From positions 27,970,711 through 28,034,710 of the forward strand of contig OY821741.1 in assembly GCA_963682055.1 (NCBI GenBank): a stretch of 64,000 nucleotides of DNA, given 5' to 3'. Below the pieces are notes generated by a model. The model did not search any database and was not told the DNA's origin. It saw only the letters and a list, made by a program, of their open reading frames with translations. A program made the position numbers and the translations under genes. Below, one piece after another: positions 20,448-32,296 of the stretch (position 1 is its first letter; each line of letters begins with the position of its first letter). This DNA comes from Primula veris. Lineage: Eukaryota > Streptophyta > Magnoliopsida > Ericales > Primulaceae.

Positions 20448-23400
20448 ATGAATTCAATTTCGTTCAATCCAGCACTTAAGCCCATTAGTACTCTGCGACT
20501 GTTAGATGATTGTGGTACCTGTTGTAAATTTGGGGATTTTACTGTAAGATTGCGCACAAAAGGCATAAAAATCGATTTTAAAATGCATAGAAAAGAAAGC
20601 TACAGCTTAAGTTTGCATAGAAATTGCACAGTGGAGGCATCTTCACATATTTCTACATCGGTAAATCCAGTTATGTTCTCGGACAACAGCGATGAAGATA
20701 TTGAAACGATTCCCAGTGAGTATTACTATCAATAATGGAATCTTAGAAGAACACTATGAATGAGATACCATTTTACGTTACTTCTCAAAATTTTTTGCCA
20801 CAAATTTACTTTGAATTGTGATGTCATAACTGTTTTTATTAATCAGTACTGAGAATCAGGTAATTGCGGATAAATATTCACTTATTTTCACTAATTTGTC
20901 AAATTTTAGCAATTAGCCCCTTATTAATAAAATAATTAAAAATTCATGACCAATCTACACGAGATGAAGCAACTAGTACACAAAATCTTAAGTCAAAAAA
21001 ACTATGTATGTACTAATTGTTCAATTACGCTGATATATAGGCACGAATCTACACTCCAACATTATAATTGAAACTTTTAAGAGCTTCTAAATTCCGAGGT
21101 TTAAGAATTGTTTGGGTTTTTGTAGATTGGTATGTAGTTTGTTGAATTTTGACGAGTTAGTACATCAATTGCATGATTTTGTGTACATTGGTGTCCAAAA
21201 TTTGAATTCGACTAGACCATTTTCTCTTTTACTAACACTAATGCAGCATATATTTAGTCATCTGAGTATTTCTAGTCCGTCTTATCTGTGATTCTAAGAT
21301 TTAACCTTTTTATACAATGATATCGGTCTTTTACAGGTGAAGCTAGTTTAATTTTGATCCGGCATGGGGAATCATATTGGAACAAGATGAATCTATTTTC
21401 TGGTTGTGTTGATGTGCCATTAACGGAGAAAGGCATAGAAGAGGCTATTGAAGCTGGAAAACGAATAAGTAGTATTCCTATCGATATTATTTTCACATCT
21501 GCATTGGCTCGTGCACAGATGACTGTCATGCTGGCAATGACCCAACACCGTTGCCAGAAGGTACCTCCAAAGTAAAACAATGATAATAAATTTTACTTAA
21601 GACTGTTTTTTTTTTTCCCTCTCTCTCTAAACCTAATTTTCTACTCTAAAAACTGAAGCGATATATGTGTCAGTTTGAAGACCTGAAAGTTGTTCTTCTT
21701 AGGTTCATAGTAAATTACTATGGAAAATGACCACGTATAAACAGTTTCTGAAAAAAGAATTCTCAACTCTCGTTGTTTTTTGTTTTCTAAGCAGATTTCT
21801 GTAGAGTCCCAATTTTGTTTGCTTTTGTTTCTTGATAAAGTATATTTCTTTTTATGTATTAATATTAAAAAAATAAGATTTCAGGTGCCAGTGGTAACTC
21901 ACAACCACAATGAACGTGCCAAGCTATGGACCCAAATTCACAGTGAAAACACTATGAGCGAAACAATCCCGATTGTGAGAGCTTGGCAACTGAATGAAAG
22001 AATGTAATTTAGTTTCTCCTCATCCGTTTTCATCTATGCTAAATTTCACGCGTGAATTTTTTTGAAATAAAAAGCGTCTAAATATAATTCAGGTATGGGG
22101 ACTTGCAGGGTTTCAATAAGAAGGAAACAGCTAAATTATACGGAAAGGAGCAAGTTCACGCATGGCGTAGAACTTATTACACTTGCCCTCCTAATGGAGA
22201 AAGCTTGGAAATGACTTCTGAAAGAGCTGTTGCTTATTTTAGAGATCATGTAAGTTTTTAGTTTACGGATACGAGTGATTGTTTACAATTTGCAGAAACA
22301 TCACATTTTGTGATTTTCAAGAAAGTTATGTTTTTTGACAAGGATAATTTTGTAGATTGAACCTCAGCTTGTAAAGGGAAGGCATGTAATGGTTGCAGCA
22401 CATGCGAATTCACTGAGGGCTATAATAATGTATCTTGACAACTTAACTTCCGAGGAGGTAAACACTGTTTATTTGCTCTTACATTATTGCATCTAACACT
22501 TTTATTAGGATCAAGGAGTTGGCGTTAGATTATTGGAAAATTACACTTTAGTGCCATGTCACAAAATTCCAATTAAGTGACTATGGTTTCACAATAGTGA
22601 GTTTACCAAATAAACTTGATTTAGTACCGAGGTTTCAAATTCTTGATTTATTGTACCGAGTTTACCAACTTAATCAAGTAATTATTAAAGTTTTGTTTGG
22701 AACATAATATACACACGTGACCTTTTTTTTCTTACGAGTAAGGGTAGTAAATTATTTTGGTTACATAATAGTATAATTTACTCTTAAAACAGTATACACT
22801 CGTATTTCCCTCAATTTTTTGGCTTTATGTAGTATACGAAATCACGTGTAAAACTCACATGTGAGGTCATATATTCTATTTTCGTCCAAAAGTTGACAAT
22901 AGTACACGAAATCAAGTTTATTTGCCAAACTCGATACATTAAATCAAGATTTTTATATCTTAGGACACTAAATAAAGTTTAATTGGTAAACTGAGTATAC
23001 TAAATCAAATATTCTCAATCACGAGTACACTAAATAAAAAATTTATGTTAACACAGGACACTAAAAGTGTATTTTTCTCGATTGTTAGTATTTGTTAATT
23101 GCGATGAAACAGGTATCTTTTGTGCTTTTAAGTGCCAAAACCTATTCTATATGGCAAAATGTATATTTTTTTTCTTATCTTGGTTTTTCTCTGCCACTTT
23201 CTTTGCTTTTCGGTAAAGCTTGATTACATTATTCAATACTAATTTTCATGTAGATGTGTGATTCCAGAAATTAGCAAGCTCTTTTACTCATAAAAGTTGA
23301 TTTTGCTTCTTAACCTGCTATCGGATTATTGACAGGTCATCAGTTTGGAGCTGTCAAATGGGACACCAATGCTCTACATATATACAGAAGGAAGATTTAT

Positions 23401-24578
23401 CAGAAGGGGGAGTCCCTTAGGATCAGATGAAGCTGGAGTATACGCTTTTACTAGGGTACGAACAAATATTCATTCCAAAATAGTCACCTTGTTACAGTTT
23501 TTTAATTTGTTTTTCTGAAAGTTAAGCATATATCAATGCCTGGAAGAAAAAACAGCAGGCTCACAAGCTGAGTAGACCAATTTTACTGTTCCAGGGGAAA
23601 CTGATCAAAATAAAGAAAATACAGCCATATTACAGTTCATTTGCTCATTTTGCTTCAAATATTAACTAGTTGTATTTTGAATGAGCTGAATAGAAAATCC
23701 CGCAATGATCTATATCACCTCAATATATCATCAGATTTACCTTTATTTTTTCGCAAGGTCAGTTACAATAAAACCTTTATAAATTAATACTCGATTAATT
23801 AATAACCTCTCTAAAATAAAATAAAAACCTGTCCCAACTTGGGCAACTGTGCTAAAATAGTATATCTATTTTTAAGTAACTCTCAAAATTAGTAAAGAAG
23901 TTGTTGCTTACGCTATTAATTTATAGAAGTTTTACTGTACTGAGATAATGTATTAGGAGTATTTCTTTAGGAGGCTTATACATCCCCTTTTTTCCACTTT
24001 AAAATATATATATGCGGTTGATGCAATAGAATTTTGTAGTTGGTAGGTCATACATTCTCAATTATTATGAGAGATTCGGTGCAGTATTTCTGTTAAATTT
24101 AAGTATCGAGATTCATGGATATAAATCAGTGGTCTGGGGAGTCGACCAATCGTTTAATTACTGTTGCAATTTGGATTTAGGGACTTGCATAGATTGTAAT
24201 GGAAATGTTCCAGATACATAATCGATAAAACGGTTCGTTTTGTAGAACATTAGGAGTTCAAATTACCGTAACCTGTTTAGCGCAGTCATTTCTATCATAT
24301 TATGTCAAAGTTCTCTTGCACAGCTTACGTGCGATAATATATGGTACATAAGGCATGAGTCTATATCATTTAGGAGAAAACTGCTCTGCTCCACTCCCCA
24401 GTAATATTAGGAAAAGTGAATTACATGTCTATATTGTTGTGTTAATTGTGTTTGAGGTGTTTTACTAGTTTAACCGTTTTAGTACTTATTGGCTTTTACC
24501 TATCTTTTCTTAATGCAGAATTTGGCCCTTTATAGGCAGAGATTAGATGAATTGTCCATAAGCGACAGACAAATATAA
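20448..24578 (+). CDS. 2,3-bisphosphoglycerate-dependent phosphoglycerate mutase, probably plastidic
   Basis: Seven coding exons join in frame: 20448-20715, 21337-21560, 21885-22003, 22093-22249, 22356-22457, 23336-23455 and 24519-24578. They give 349 codons plus stop, and all introns are GT..AG. The enzyme interconverts 3- and 2-phosphoglycerate in glycolysis. The histidine phosphatase signature [12 protein letters not shown] (His about 99), the [13 protein letters not shown] loop, the NERMYG acid (Glu about 202), and the second histidine in [10 protein letters not shown] (His about 272) are all present. The length and block order match the plant plastid-type dPGM proteins. The first 90 residues are Ser-rich and unconserved, like a transit peptide, so plastid targeting is inferred. 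One oddity: the glycine after the second catalytic histidine, normally HGNS, is Ala here. The gene converges on the TPR gene, whose stop lies 740 bp downstream. Several MITE-like insertions sit in its introns. Confidence 0.92.
22535..23078. mobile_element. MITE-like element in mutase intron 5
   Basis: The ends are complementary: GGAAAATTACACTTTAGTG at 22535 and CTAAAAGTGTATTTTTC at 23061-23077. Inner arms with TTACCAAATAAACTTGATTT and TTTGCCAAACTCG-type motifs are also inverted relative to each other. It has no coding capacity. The target duplication is not convincing. Confidence 0.6.
23760..23942. mobile_element. Short MITE in mutase intron 6
   Basis: The 183-bp block has terminal inverted repeats of about 28 bp, starting CAGTTACAATAAAACC and ending GTTTTACTGTACTG, with ATAAATTAATA inside both arms. 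The superfamily is not clear. Confidence 0.65.
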
Positions 24579-24989
24579 GTTGACACGAGAAGACAAAGAG
24601 CTGATACGATGAGGGCCAGTTCTTTCCTAACAGAGTTCTTACAAAGGTGATTATATGTACAGGTATATTTGTTTGATGGGTCTTGCGGAAATGAGAAATT
24701 TAGGATGAAAGTGGCAATATAATAGCTAAAAATGTCATAATTTGTGTTTTATGTAAATTTGGTTGTCCAATATTGTGAGCCATTGTTGCAGAACTCTATG
24801 AGACATCATTCATTCATTTTTAGTGCGTGTTTGTTAGTAAGTAAAAAAATATTGCATTTAAATACTTTTGACTTGCTCTTTTTGGTTGTTCAATCACTGA
24901 TATAAAAACTTCTGCTATACTTTTATGGGCTTGTGTTGGTTGACCGTTGGTACTACTTTTACCAACTTATGCTGGGGAGTTGTCTTGTT

Positions 24990-25021
<32 letters not shown>

Positions 25022-25318
25022 GTAATCTGGGGAGTTATCCTGTTATTAAGATATATATTGCCGACACAATTTGTTATTTTTGTATGGTAGTATATACGAC
25101 TAAGATTAATTCTCTTTTACAGACTGAATTATCCATTTTGTTGTATTTGACCCTCTTAACACTAAAAAAAGTAAGATAAATGATCATGCTACGACTGATT
25201 TGTACAAAAACTTTTAATTAAAACAATGACAAATAATAACTAAGAGCTTTATGAGCTTTGTTGTCCTCAATGTAAAAAACATAGTCCTCTACACGTCTTG
25301 TTGATGATCAATATTTAG
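24579..25318. other. Convergent 3' intergenic region
   Basis: 740 bp between the stops of two converging genes, taken up by their 3' untranslated regions. It holds a 30-base T homopolymer at 24991-25020, which may be the poly(A) tail of an antisense retroposed sequence or plain slippage. Otherwise I see no feature. Confidence 0.6.
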
Positions 25319-28300
25319 CTATTTGTTTGTAAGTTGAATCTGGGCATCCTTTAAGGCCTGGCATACCTCCATGTCTTCAGGTGTTTCCCTTACCAATAAC
25401 TCGTAATCTTGTATACATGCCTCCCACTTCTCCAACTATATAATACCGAAAAATAATAAATTAAAAATTGATTTTTTTTTAAACAAAATCGACAGTTAAT
25501 GGGTGAATCATGTCCAAAATGCAACATTTTCTCCATACGGGTTCATTTTATGCATAAGCTTAGATAATGATTAACAAGTGAATAAAGAATAAAAGATTGG
25601 TTTTAATTAGTAGCTGGAAAGAATACATGAACTCCACTGTCTTTTCATCTCTCTTCATTTCTTGACTTACGTCTCGGTTAGTTAGAAGACTTAATTATTC
25701 AGTAGTTAGACGGCTGACTCGGGTTCCTTGTGAACGCAATACAGTAATCTAGTTATATCTTCAAGGTGTTTTGACCTATTTATGTTGTTATCATCTAGAA
25801 ACTTGATCTTCGGTCATCAATATTCTGTAATTGTTTTCAGAGAAACTCCGTATGCTAATCAGAGAGACATAATCTCAAATTATGCTAGTGTTACCAAAAA
25901 TTCATTCGCTTAAAAGAAGGCCATTGGTCATTTCTGTAAGGTTATAATTCATAACCCAATATAACTAAATCATACTATAATGTTTACCTTGGCATAGCAA
26001 TCGGCTCGTCTTAACCGGGCTTTTCTATAAGATGGACGCACGCTAAGCGCAGTATTACAGTCCTCAATTGCTTTTTCATATTGGCCGAGTTTATACTTGC
26101 AAGTTGCTCGGTTACACAATAAGACCGAGTTACATGGGTCATGGTTGAGTCCTTCTCCATATGCCATACAAGCCTCTCCATATTTTTGGGCAAGAAAAAA
26201 ATCATTACCATTGGCTCGGGCCATAGCCATGGCCCGAGTTCTGTGCAACACTGCGTTTACTTCCTTGTTGGTTCCATCGAGCTGAGCTGCTTGTTGAGCT
26301 GCCTCAACTGCCTCGTCGAAGCTGTGAGAAATACAAAGAATCATTTCCAAGAAACATATTTGGCTCGGAATGAATCGACCACGTATAGTTTGTTGGAAAA
26401 ATGTTTTATTTTACAACGGAATATTGGATCTTTATTATAGTGTTTATAAATTATACAAATACGATACAGAAATACTTCTGATGGATAGACTCGATTACAC
26501 TTGATTTTCTACAGTATTATTATAATACTGCTACTCCTTATAGAGATTGGCTCTCAAACGGCTAGAAACACTAGATTTTTTTTTTATGAGACTATGTATC
26601 TTTTTCAAAAAATAGAAGTGTATTTGTAGACTACAGTAAAGACTTAATGCACAAAAAAAAAAAAAAACTTCTACTTAAGCTACGTCTCTAACCCTCCTTA
26701 GATTATAGCTTAACTAATATAATATTATCTAATTAATACTTTTATAATTATAAAATAATATATCAGTAAATTATATTTATTTCCGTTAGAAAATATAATT
26801 ACACTCTTATTTCTTCTCAAAATAATATTTAAGAACACATTATTAAATAATTAAATATCTTCTCACGTTAAAATTACAGATATCCACCGAGTAAATAATT
26901 CACTGGCAATTAATTTACTTGGCATACTCGACCTTACCACTTAACTTATTTGTTGTGTCGGATATAAAATCCACTTCAAAGATTTGACACAAACAAAACT
27001 TCTAAGCTTCTCGAGTGGATAACATCAATCTTGTATAAGTGACGTGAATTCCGTCAATTATAGACACACACCACATAAATAATGTTACTGCTCAACGTAC
27101 GGGTTTGTTGACCAAAACAAATTTCACCCATTGCAAATCAAAGCAGTATATATTATAAATATATGTATCGAAAATAATCTAAGAATTAAGAGTATAAGTA
27201 ATCATAATAATTTTTTATGTATAATTATTTTATTCCGGTCAGTAATAGAAAATAATACCACTTTTTCTTGTTCAATATATTCTAATTATACCAGCACAAA
27301 AAGTCGGAACTCAACCGTTTTTTGTAGTCAAGACAGACCTACTAAAATTTTGTAATACAAATTTTTCAATGGTTGTCCACTCCATCTAAAGTTGTGAACG
27401 TTAAAATATATTCTGTAAAAACCGGTGATTTTATCTTCCGTGTGTAAACCGTACTTTACACACAAAACCACTTACTATACAACAATAAAGACATATGTAC
27501 AATATAAATAATATATATATACAACATTGCTCATATTTATTCTCCAATAAATCATTCATTAATTGTTTATTAATAAATACTAAAATCGATAATAAATCAT
27601 GTGTTTTAGTATAATATTCTAACATATTTATCATTTCATCTTTCTAACATATTTATCATTTGAAAAGATAAAGGTTTACTCTGAAAAAATTATGGGATTG
27701 GCTAACACAAAGAATGTGTTGATTTTCCGATGTATGTTTAGGGATCTTTGTTTGAATAATAGTATTAAACATCTTCATGTTATTGCACTGGCGGAGCTAG
27801 GGCAACTAAATAAGGCAATATGGGATAACTAAATAAGGCAATATGGGAGGCTAAATCGCTATTTTTATAATATAAATAAAATTTTGCATTGTAAAAATTT
27901 ATTTATTTTAAAATATATTCAAACAACTGAACAAGGACTAAATGTCTCCTGGTCAATATCATCAAGTTAGTGCAAACATGCATCCAATTCGAATTGGTTT
28001 GAAAAATATATACCGGCCGGCAGCTGTATCAACCTGAGCCCTTATAATTAATATACAGGCATTTCCAATCGCCCCCAAAAATGTGGTGCAACTGTCCACA
28101 TCAAACTTCGGTCCCTTTGCCAATTCTTCAGCAGCCTCCCCGTGCCTACGTAACTTCAACATTGTCTCCGCCCGCAACGAAAAAATCTAACACGAAGGGA
28201 ATTTAAAAAAAAAGAATCAATAAGGAACCAATGAAAAATAAATTTGCAAGTGACACAAAAATGATATGCCCTGCGCTCACCTGCGGTGCTGAGTCGGCCC

Positions 28301-30257
28301 CAGCTAATAAAGCAAGCTCAGTCTCCTTGACCAACGTATTAAAATCACGGTGCTTCTTTGCCTTGGTACACTTACTGAGATGAATCTGAAGCTTTTTAGC
28401 TTTAGTCAATACATCAGGGTCAATATCGTCACCAGCGAGTTTATAATGATACATTGCTTTTTCTGCGTCTCCTAATCTGCCAAATCAAAGTCCATTATTC
28501 TATCTGTCATTAAGAAGAATTTCTAATTTCCTTTTAATGCGCAGTTACACATTTTGAGTAATTTTAGGTCTGAAGCATATTGTTACTTTGTTCTAGAAAG
28601 CAAATGGAAAATGAATAAGGACTATTCGCTACCTTTACACTAACACTTTTGTTTTCCCGAACTATTTCCCGCAGTAAAAGAAAAAGTTCATTTAACATCA
28701 TAAAATTTTTTGAGTTATCTTGCTAAAGTGGTTGTCGCTAAATTTTAGCAATATAATTTGTTGTTAAACTATTGTTAAAATTTAGTCACACCCATCTTAG
28801 CAACATAACCGAAAAAGTTTTATGATGCTAAATGAACTTTTTCTTGTAGTGCCGGAATCAATATCACGAGCTAAAGCACAAGTGCGCAACGTTAATCTTT
28901 CAAAAGTGTTTGCATTCCAAATACCGATTATTAACTTCATCCTCTCATTGGTAAGCATTTTGGATTTTTCCCTAGTGAAATGCTCAATTCACCCGGCTAA
29001 ACTTTCACAAAACTTATTTTACAGAGTACTAATTATGCCGCCCTCTTTAAGTAGAAACAAATAGATGTGACAGATAATCCTCCAATCTGCGACAATTTTG
29101 TTTTTCTAGGCGTGTAATCTCTAAAGAATTGGATGACCAAAGGGGAGATGGCTACATAATTATTAAAAACGGCATGTAACAAGAGAAAACATCATGTTCC
29201 GAAAATACTATACAGAGACCTTACTTATATCCTTTTCCTTGGTCTCTTGATTGTACAAAAAATTGCTCGCACTTAAATCCTTATTGGAAAGTGAAATACA
29301 ATATTATATTTACCTCACATATAAAGTTGCCAACCGATTATGAGCCCTCTGATAATGCGGTTCGATACGTAGAGCCTCTCTGCACTCGAAAACGGCCTCG
29401 AGTAGCCTCCCAAGAGCTGTCAAAGTTGCACTTTTATTACTTCTATAAGAGGCCTTATTCGGGTCGAGATATATAGCCGCGTCATACAAAGCCAAGGCCT
29501 CTTCAAAATTCCCATTTTTATAATCCTCATTTCCCAAAATCTTCAATTCTTCGGGATCCATCCTAGTAGATAATGTCCTACACAATGCAGCTGGATTTTT
29601 CTTCACCTCTTCCCCCTTCTTTTTCACAATTTCCGGTAAATGTACATTACTGACATTTTTCGATGTTTGTACATTACTAACATTTTTTGGTGTTTGTACA
29701 TAACTAGCTGTGATTTTTGAATTTCTAGTCCCACCGCAGACATGGGCGGTGGGACCTTGTTTTAGATTTCCTAAGCTCCCCACTAACATAACGTTTCCAG
29801 AAGACGCCCTGAGAAGCGTTCCAACAACTTTTGACTTTTGGTACTCAGACATCATACTCTCCAACTCCCCCGAGATCCCTTTGGATCCATACGGGACCTT
29901 TTTTGATTGATCGTAATACCCCTGGGGATTATTAGTTTTCATCATTGGCTTTTGTACAGAATTTGTTGTCTTGATTTGATTAGGATGTCGAATTTGTTGG
30001 TGTGTAGGAGGTACCTTAAGATGGTTAGGCCCTGGCCTGGCAATGATCCTATCGGCCTGCTTATTAGGTGACATGGCGGACTCATCAGAACCGCCACGAC
30101 GCCGCTTGGATATGGTTGGGGTCTTTGGTGCCTCACCATTGCCATTGTTTTTAATATTATTCGATGGGAACGAACCTGCGGACGTTGAATTTCTAGGCCA
30201 ACAAACTACGCTAAATATCCCACAAACTGATTTCCTTTCTACGGATGTATCTCCCAT
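25319..30257 (-). CDS. TTL-type TPR protein lacking the thioredoxin-like domain
   Basis: Five exons on the minus strand join in frame: 30257-29314, 28476-28281, 28186-28014, 26321-25988 and 25435-25319. They encode 587 residues. The start MGDTSVERKSVCG was chosen because it is the first ATG of the frame and resembles the N terminus of plant TTL (TPR repeat-containing thioredoxin-like) proteins. Residues 1-230 are low-complexity, basic and Ser-rich. TPR units start at about 230 (ILGNEDYKNGNFEEALALYD) and a second cluster lies at about 460-580 (NDFFLAQKYGEACMAYGEGL, YKLGQYEKAIEDCNTAL). Arabidopsis TTL proteins are scaffolds in osmotic-stress and brassinosteroid responses and are near 690 residues, ending in a thioredoxin-like domain. 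Here a TAG follows KDAQIQLTNK, exactly where that domain would begin, and no exon for it is seen downstream. Role as a scaffold is inferred. Confidence 0.85.
26322..28013 (-). other. Intron 3 of the TPR gene, AT-rich
   Basis: This 1.7-kb intron is mostly AT-rich sequence. It has two small tandem duplications: a 22-bp unit TCTTTCTAACATATTTATCA near 27605-27662 and a 24-bp unit AACTAAATAAGGCAATATGG near 27805-27850. No coding sequence is seen on either strand. Confidence 0.6.
28672..28851. mobile_element. 180-bp CACTA-type MITE in TPR gene intron 1
   Basis: The right end reads TTTTTCTTGTAGTG (complement CACTACAAGAAAAA). The left end is CAGTAAAAGAAAAAG, a slightly mutated copy. The inverted match extends over about 50 bp through TTCATTTAACATCATAAAA. 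A CCG trinucleotide flanks both sides (28669-28671, 28852-28854), the 3-bp target duplication expected for CACTA elements. Confidence 0.85.
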
Positions 30258-31005
30258 TTTCAACCGACTCCAAAATCTTTTTTCTTTGTTGAAACTTTTG
30301 TTTAAATGGATATGAAAATTATAATGAAATTGACTTTGAAGGCATAATTTAAAGAGGGGATCCCTTAGGAAAGTATCAAGAAATGAGAAGAAAATAAAAT
30401 ATTAGTAAGGCATATTTAGATTGCACCTAGGCAAACAATCTCATTTCTTCCATTCTTATAGATATTGAATAGGCCCTAATGCCAAGTTATAGAATAAACA
30501 AAATGTTCACGGGAAACATTTGGCTGGTAAAGCTTAACAAGGCATTAACAATTCAAACGTTTTTATTATAATCAAATGTTGTTTTTGTATTGTATTGCTT
30601 TGGGTTTTTCTTTTTAACTGTTGTCTTTGGTCGGTTGCTTTACATTTTGGTGATGAGCAAATAGTTTTTTTTTTTTTTTTTTTAAATAATAGAAAATAGT
30701 TTCTGGCTTGAATTTATGTAGGATCCCTACAATTTTGGGAATGCTTCGACGTGTTAACTACATTTAGGCCTTTTTTAAGGTGCAACGTAAAGTCTTTTTT
30801 CCTATAAAAGAAAATACAGGAGTGCATTTTGTTTGTTTGTCTCGAAAAATTAGAATTAGCTTCAAAAGAACTCATGAATCACGGAAATAATTTTCTACCT
30901 CTGGAAATATCCAAATTTGTTATGAAACCGCAACCAAGCAAGACGCTACCTCTTAGTCGTCACACACAATGAAGGGTTAAAATGAAAATGCATTTGCACC
31001 AAATT
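30258..31005. other. Upstream region of the TPR gene
   Basis: Presumed promoter and leader of the minus-strand TPR gene, up to the Sirevirus target site. It contains a run of about 20 T at 30665-30685. No certain TATA box or other regulatory motif was identified. Confidence 0.5.
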
Positions 31006-31010
31006 AATTT

Positions 31011-32237
31011 TGTTAGGATCAGATTTCTGGTCTAAATACTATTTGTTGTCTATTGGTTTTACTTAATAATCCTAACTGTTTGTTTAAGAACTAAGACAGT
31101 GTTGTTAGGTTTCAAGCAATGTTGCAACCTCAGTTACAACCTACTGAGCCAAGTGTTGACAGGTTTCAAGCAATGTTGCAACCACAGTTACAACCTGCTA
31201 AGACAGCGTGTATAGTTTCATGTAAATATTGCAACCTCAGTTGCAACCACAGTTCCAACCTGCTGTTCTGCAGAATTCTGTCTTGTTCTATTAATTTGCA
31301 TAACTATTCTTTAATGGTAATTATTTATTTTAAAGTATGCAGGTTATATTCTCATATGCTCTTAAAGGTTAAGTTTATGATTATTGAGAATATTAAAAGT
31401 AATAAGGAAGATGTTTCCTAAATAGATATAAGGAGATTAGTTTATAAAGATGTGTTTCCTTTACATAGGAAAATACTATATCTCTATTATTATGCAAATC
31501 CTTATTACATGTTTCGATCTTTGTTTCTTATCAAAATCAGTATGATTCATTTTAAGATTGAAAGAAATATGGAGTTAATATTTCATATGTAGTTTCAAAT
31601 ATATTATCTCTAAAAGATATTGTCTTGTATGTTTCCTTATTAAAGGAAAAGACTAACTCCTATTTCCAAGCTATTATTAACAGGTTCTATCTTTAGAAGA
31701 TTGGAGTCAATCTCACGTTGGACAGTCTCATGATAGATGGAGAGATTCAAGCCAATCAAAAAGAGTCAAAGCAATCATCAAGATCTTCAAGCAAGAAGAT
31801 TGTTTTTACTTGAATATATAGTTGATAACTTAGCTTGTAAAAAGTGTGTGTTCTAAATTATAAAGAACCCATTATTGAGAGAATACACGTGAGCTTTTAA
31901 AAAGAAAACAATGGTGGGATGCCATTGATTTATAAATGATAGTTATAGAGTAGGAGCAATTAGAGATAGGCAGAAAAACCTAGAGGGAGTCTAAGAGTTT
32001 TTCATTAAGACTTGAATCCTATATTGTAAGCTTTTTATAATATCATAATCTGGGTAAGTGCCCCGGAGACGTAGCCTAGTTAGGTGAACTCCGTTGTTAA
32101 ATGTGCGTGTGATTTATTTCAAGTACATTTAACTTTACACAGTTCTGTCCATTAATACACTTGGTTCCAACTGTGGTTGCAACCTCACTTGGAACCTTAC
32201 TGCAAAACTGCAACTAGAACAGCGGATAGGAATTTCA
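31011..32237 (+). repeat. Sirevirus 5' LTR (1227 bp)
   Basis: TG...CA ends. Between 31121 and 31260 it contains five GTTGCAAC- or GTTACAAC-type motifs followed by CT/CA-CAGTT, and another at 32176-32183 near its end. A chain of stops rules out coding. Confidence 0.95.
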
Positions 32238-32238
32238 A

Positions 32239-32251
32239 TTGGTATCAGAGC
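32239..32251 (+). promoter_or_regulatory. Primer-binding site, initiator Met tRNA
   Basis: TTGGTATCAGAGC two bases after the LTR is complementary to the 3' end of plant initiator methionyl tRNA, the usual primer for Copia reverse transcription. Confidence 0.9.
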
Positions 32252-32296
32252 TTCACACTAGATCTTACTTAGTGTGGATCCTGTGTTCTAGTGAAG

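Noticed and set aside
24925..25179. 84-codon frame with a poly-Phe run
   Set aside because: It is the T homopolymer in frame, in the 3' region between converging genes.
26141..26440. Plus-strand frame of 99 codons
   Set aside because: Antisense shadow of TPR gene exon 4.
31119..31421. Open frame starting MLQPQLQPTEPS, repeated at 40115
   Set aside because: It lies within both LTRs and is a translation of the GTTGCAACC repeat. Its presence in both LTRs shows that it is noncoding.
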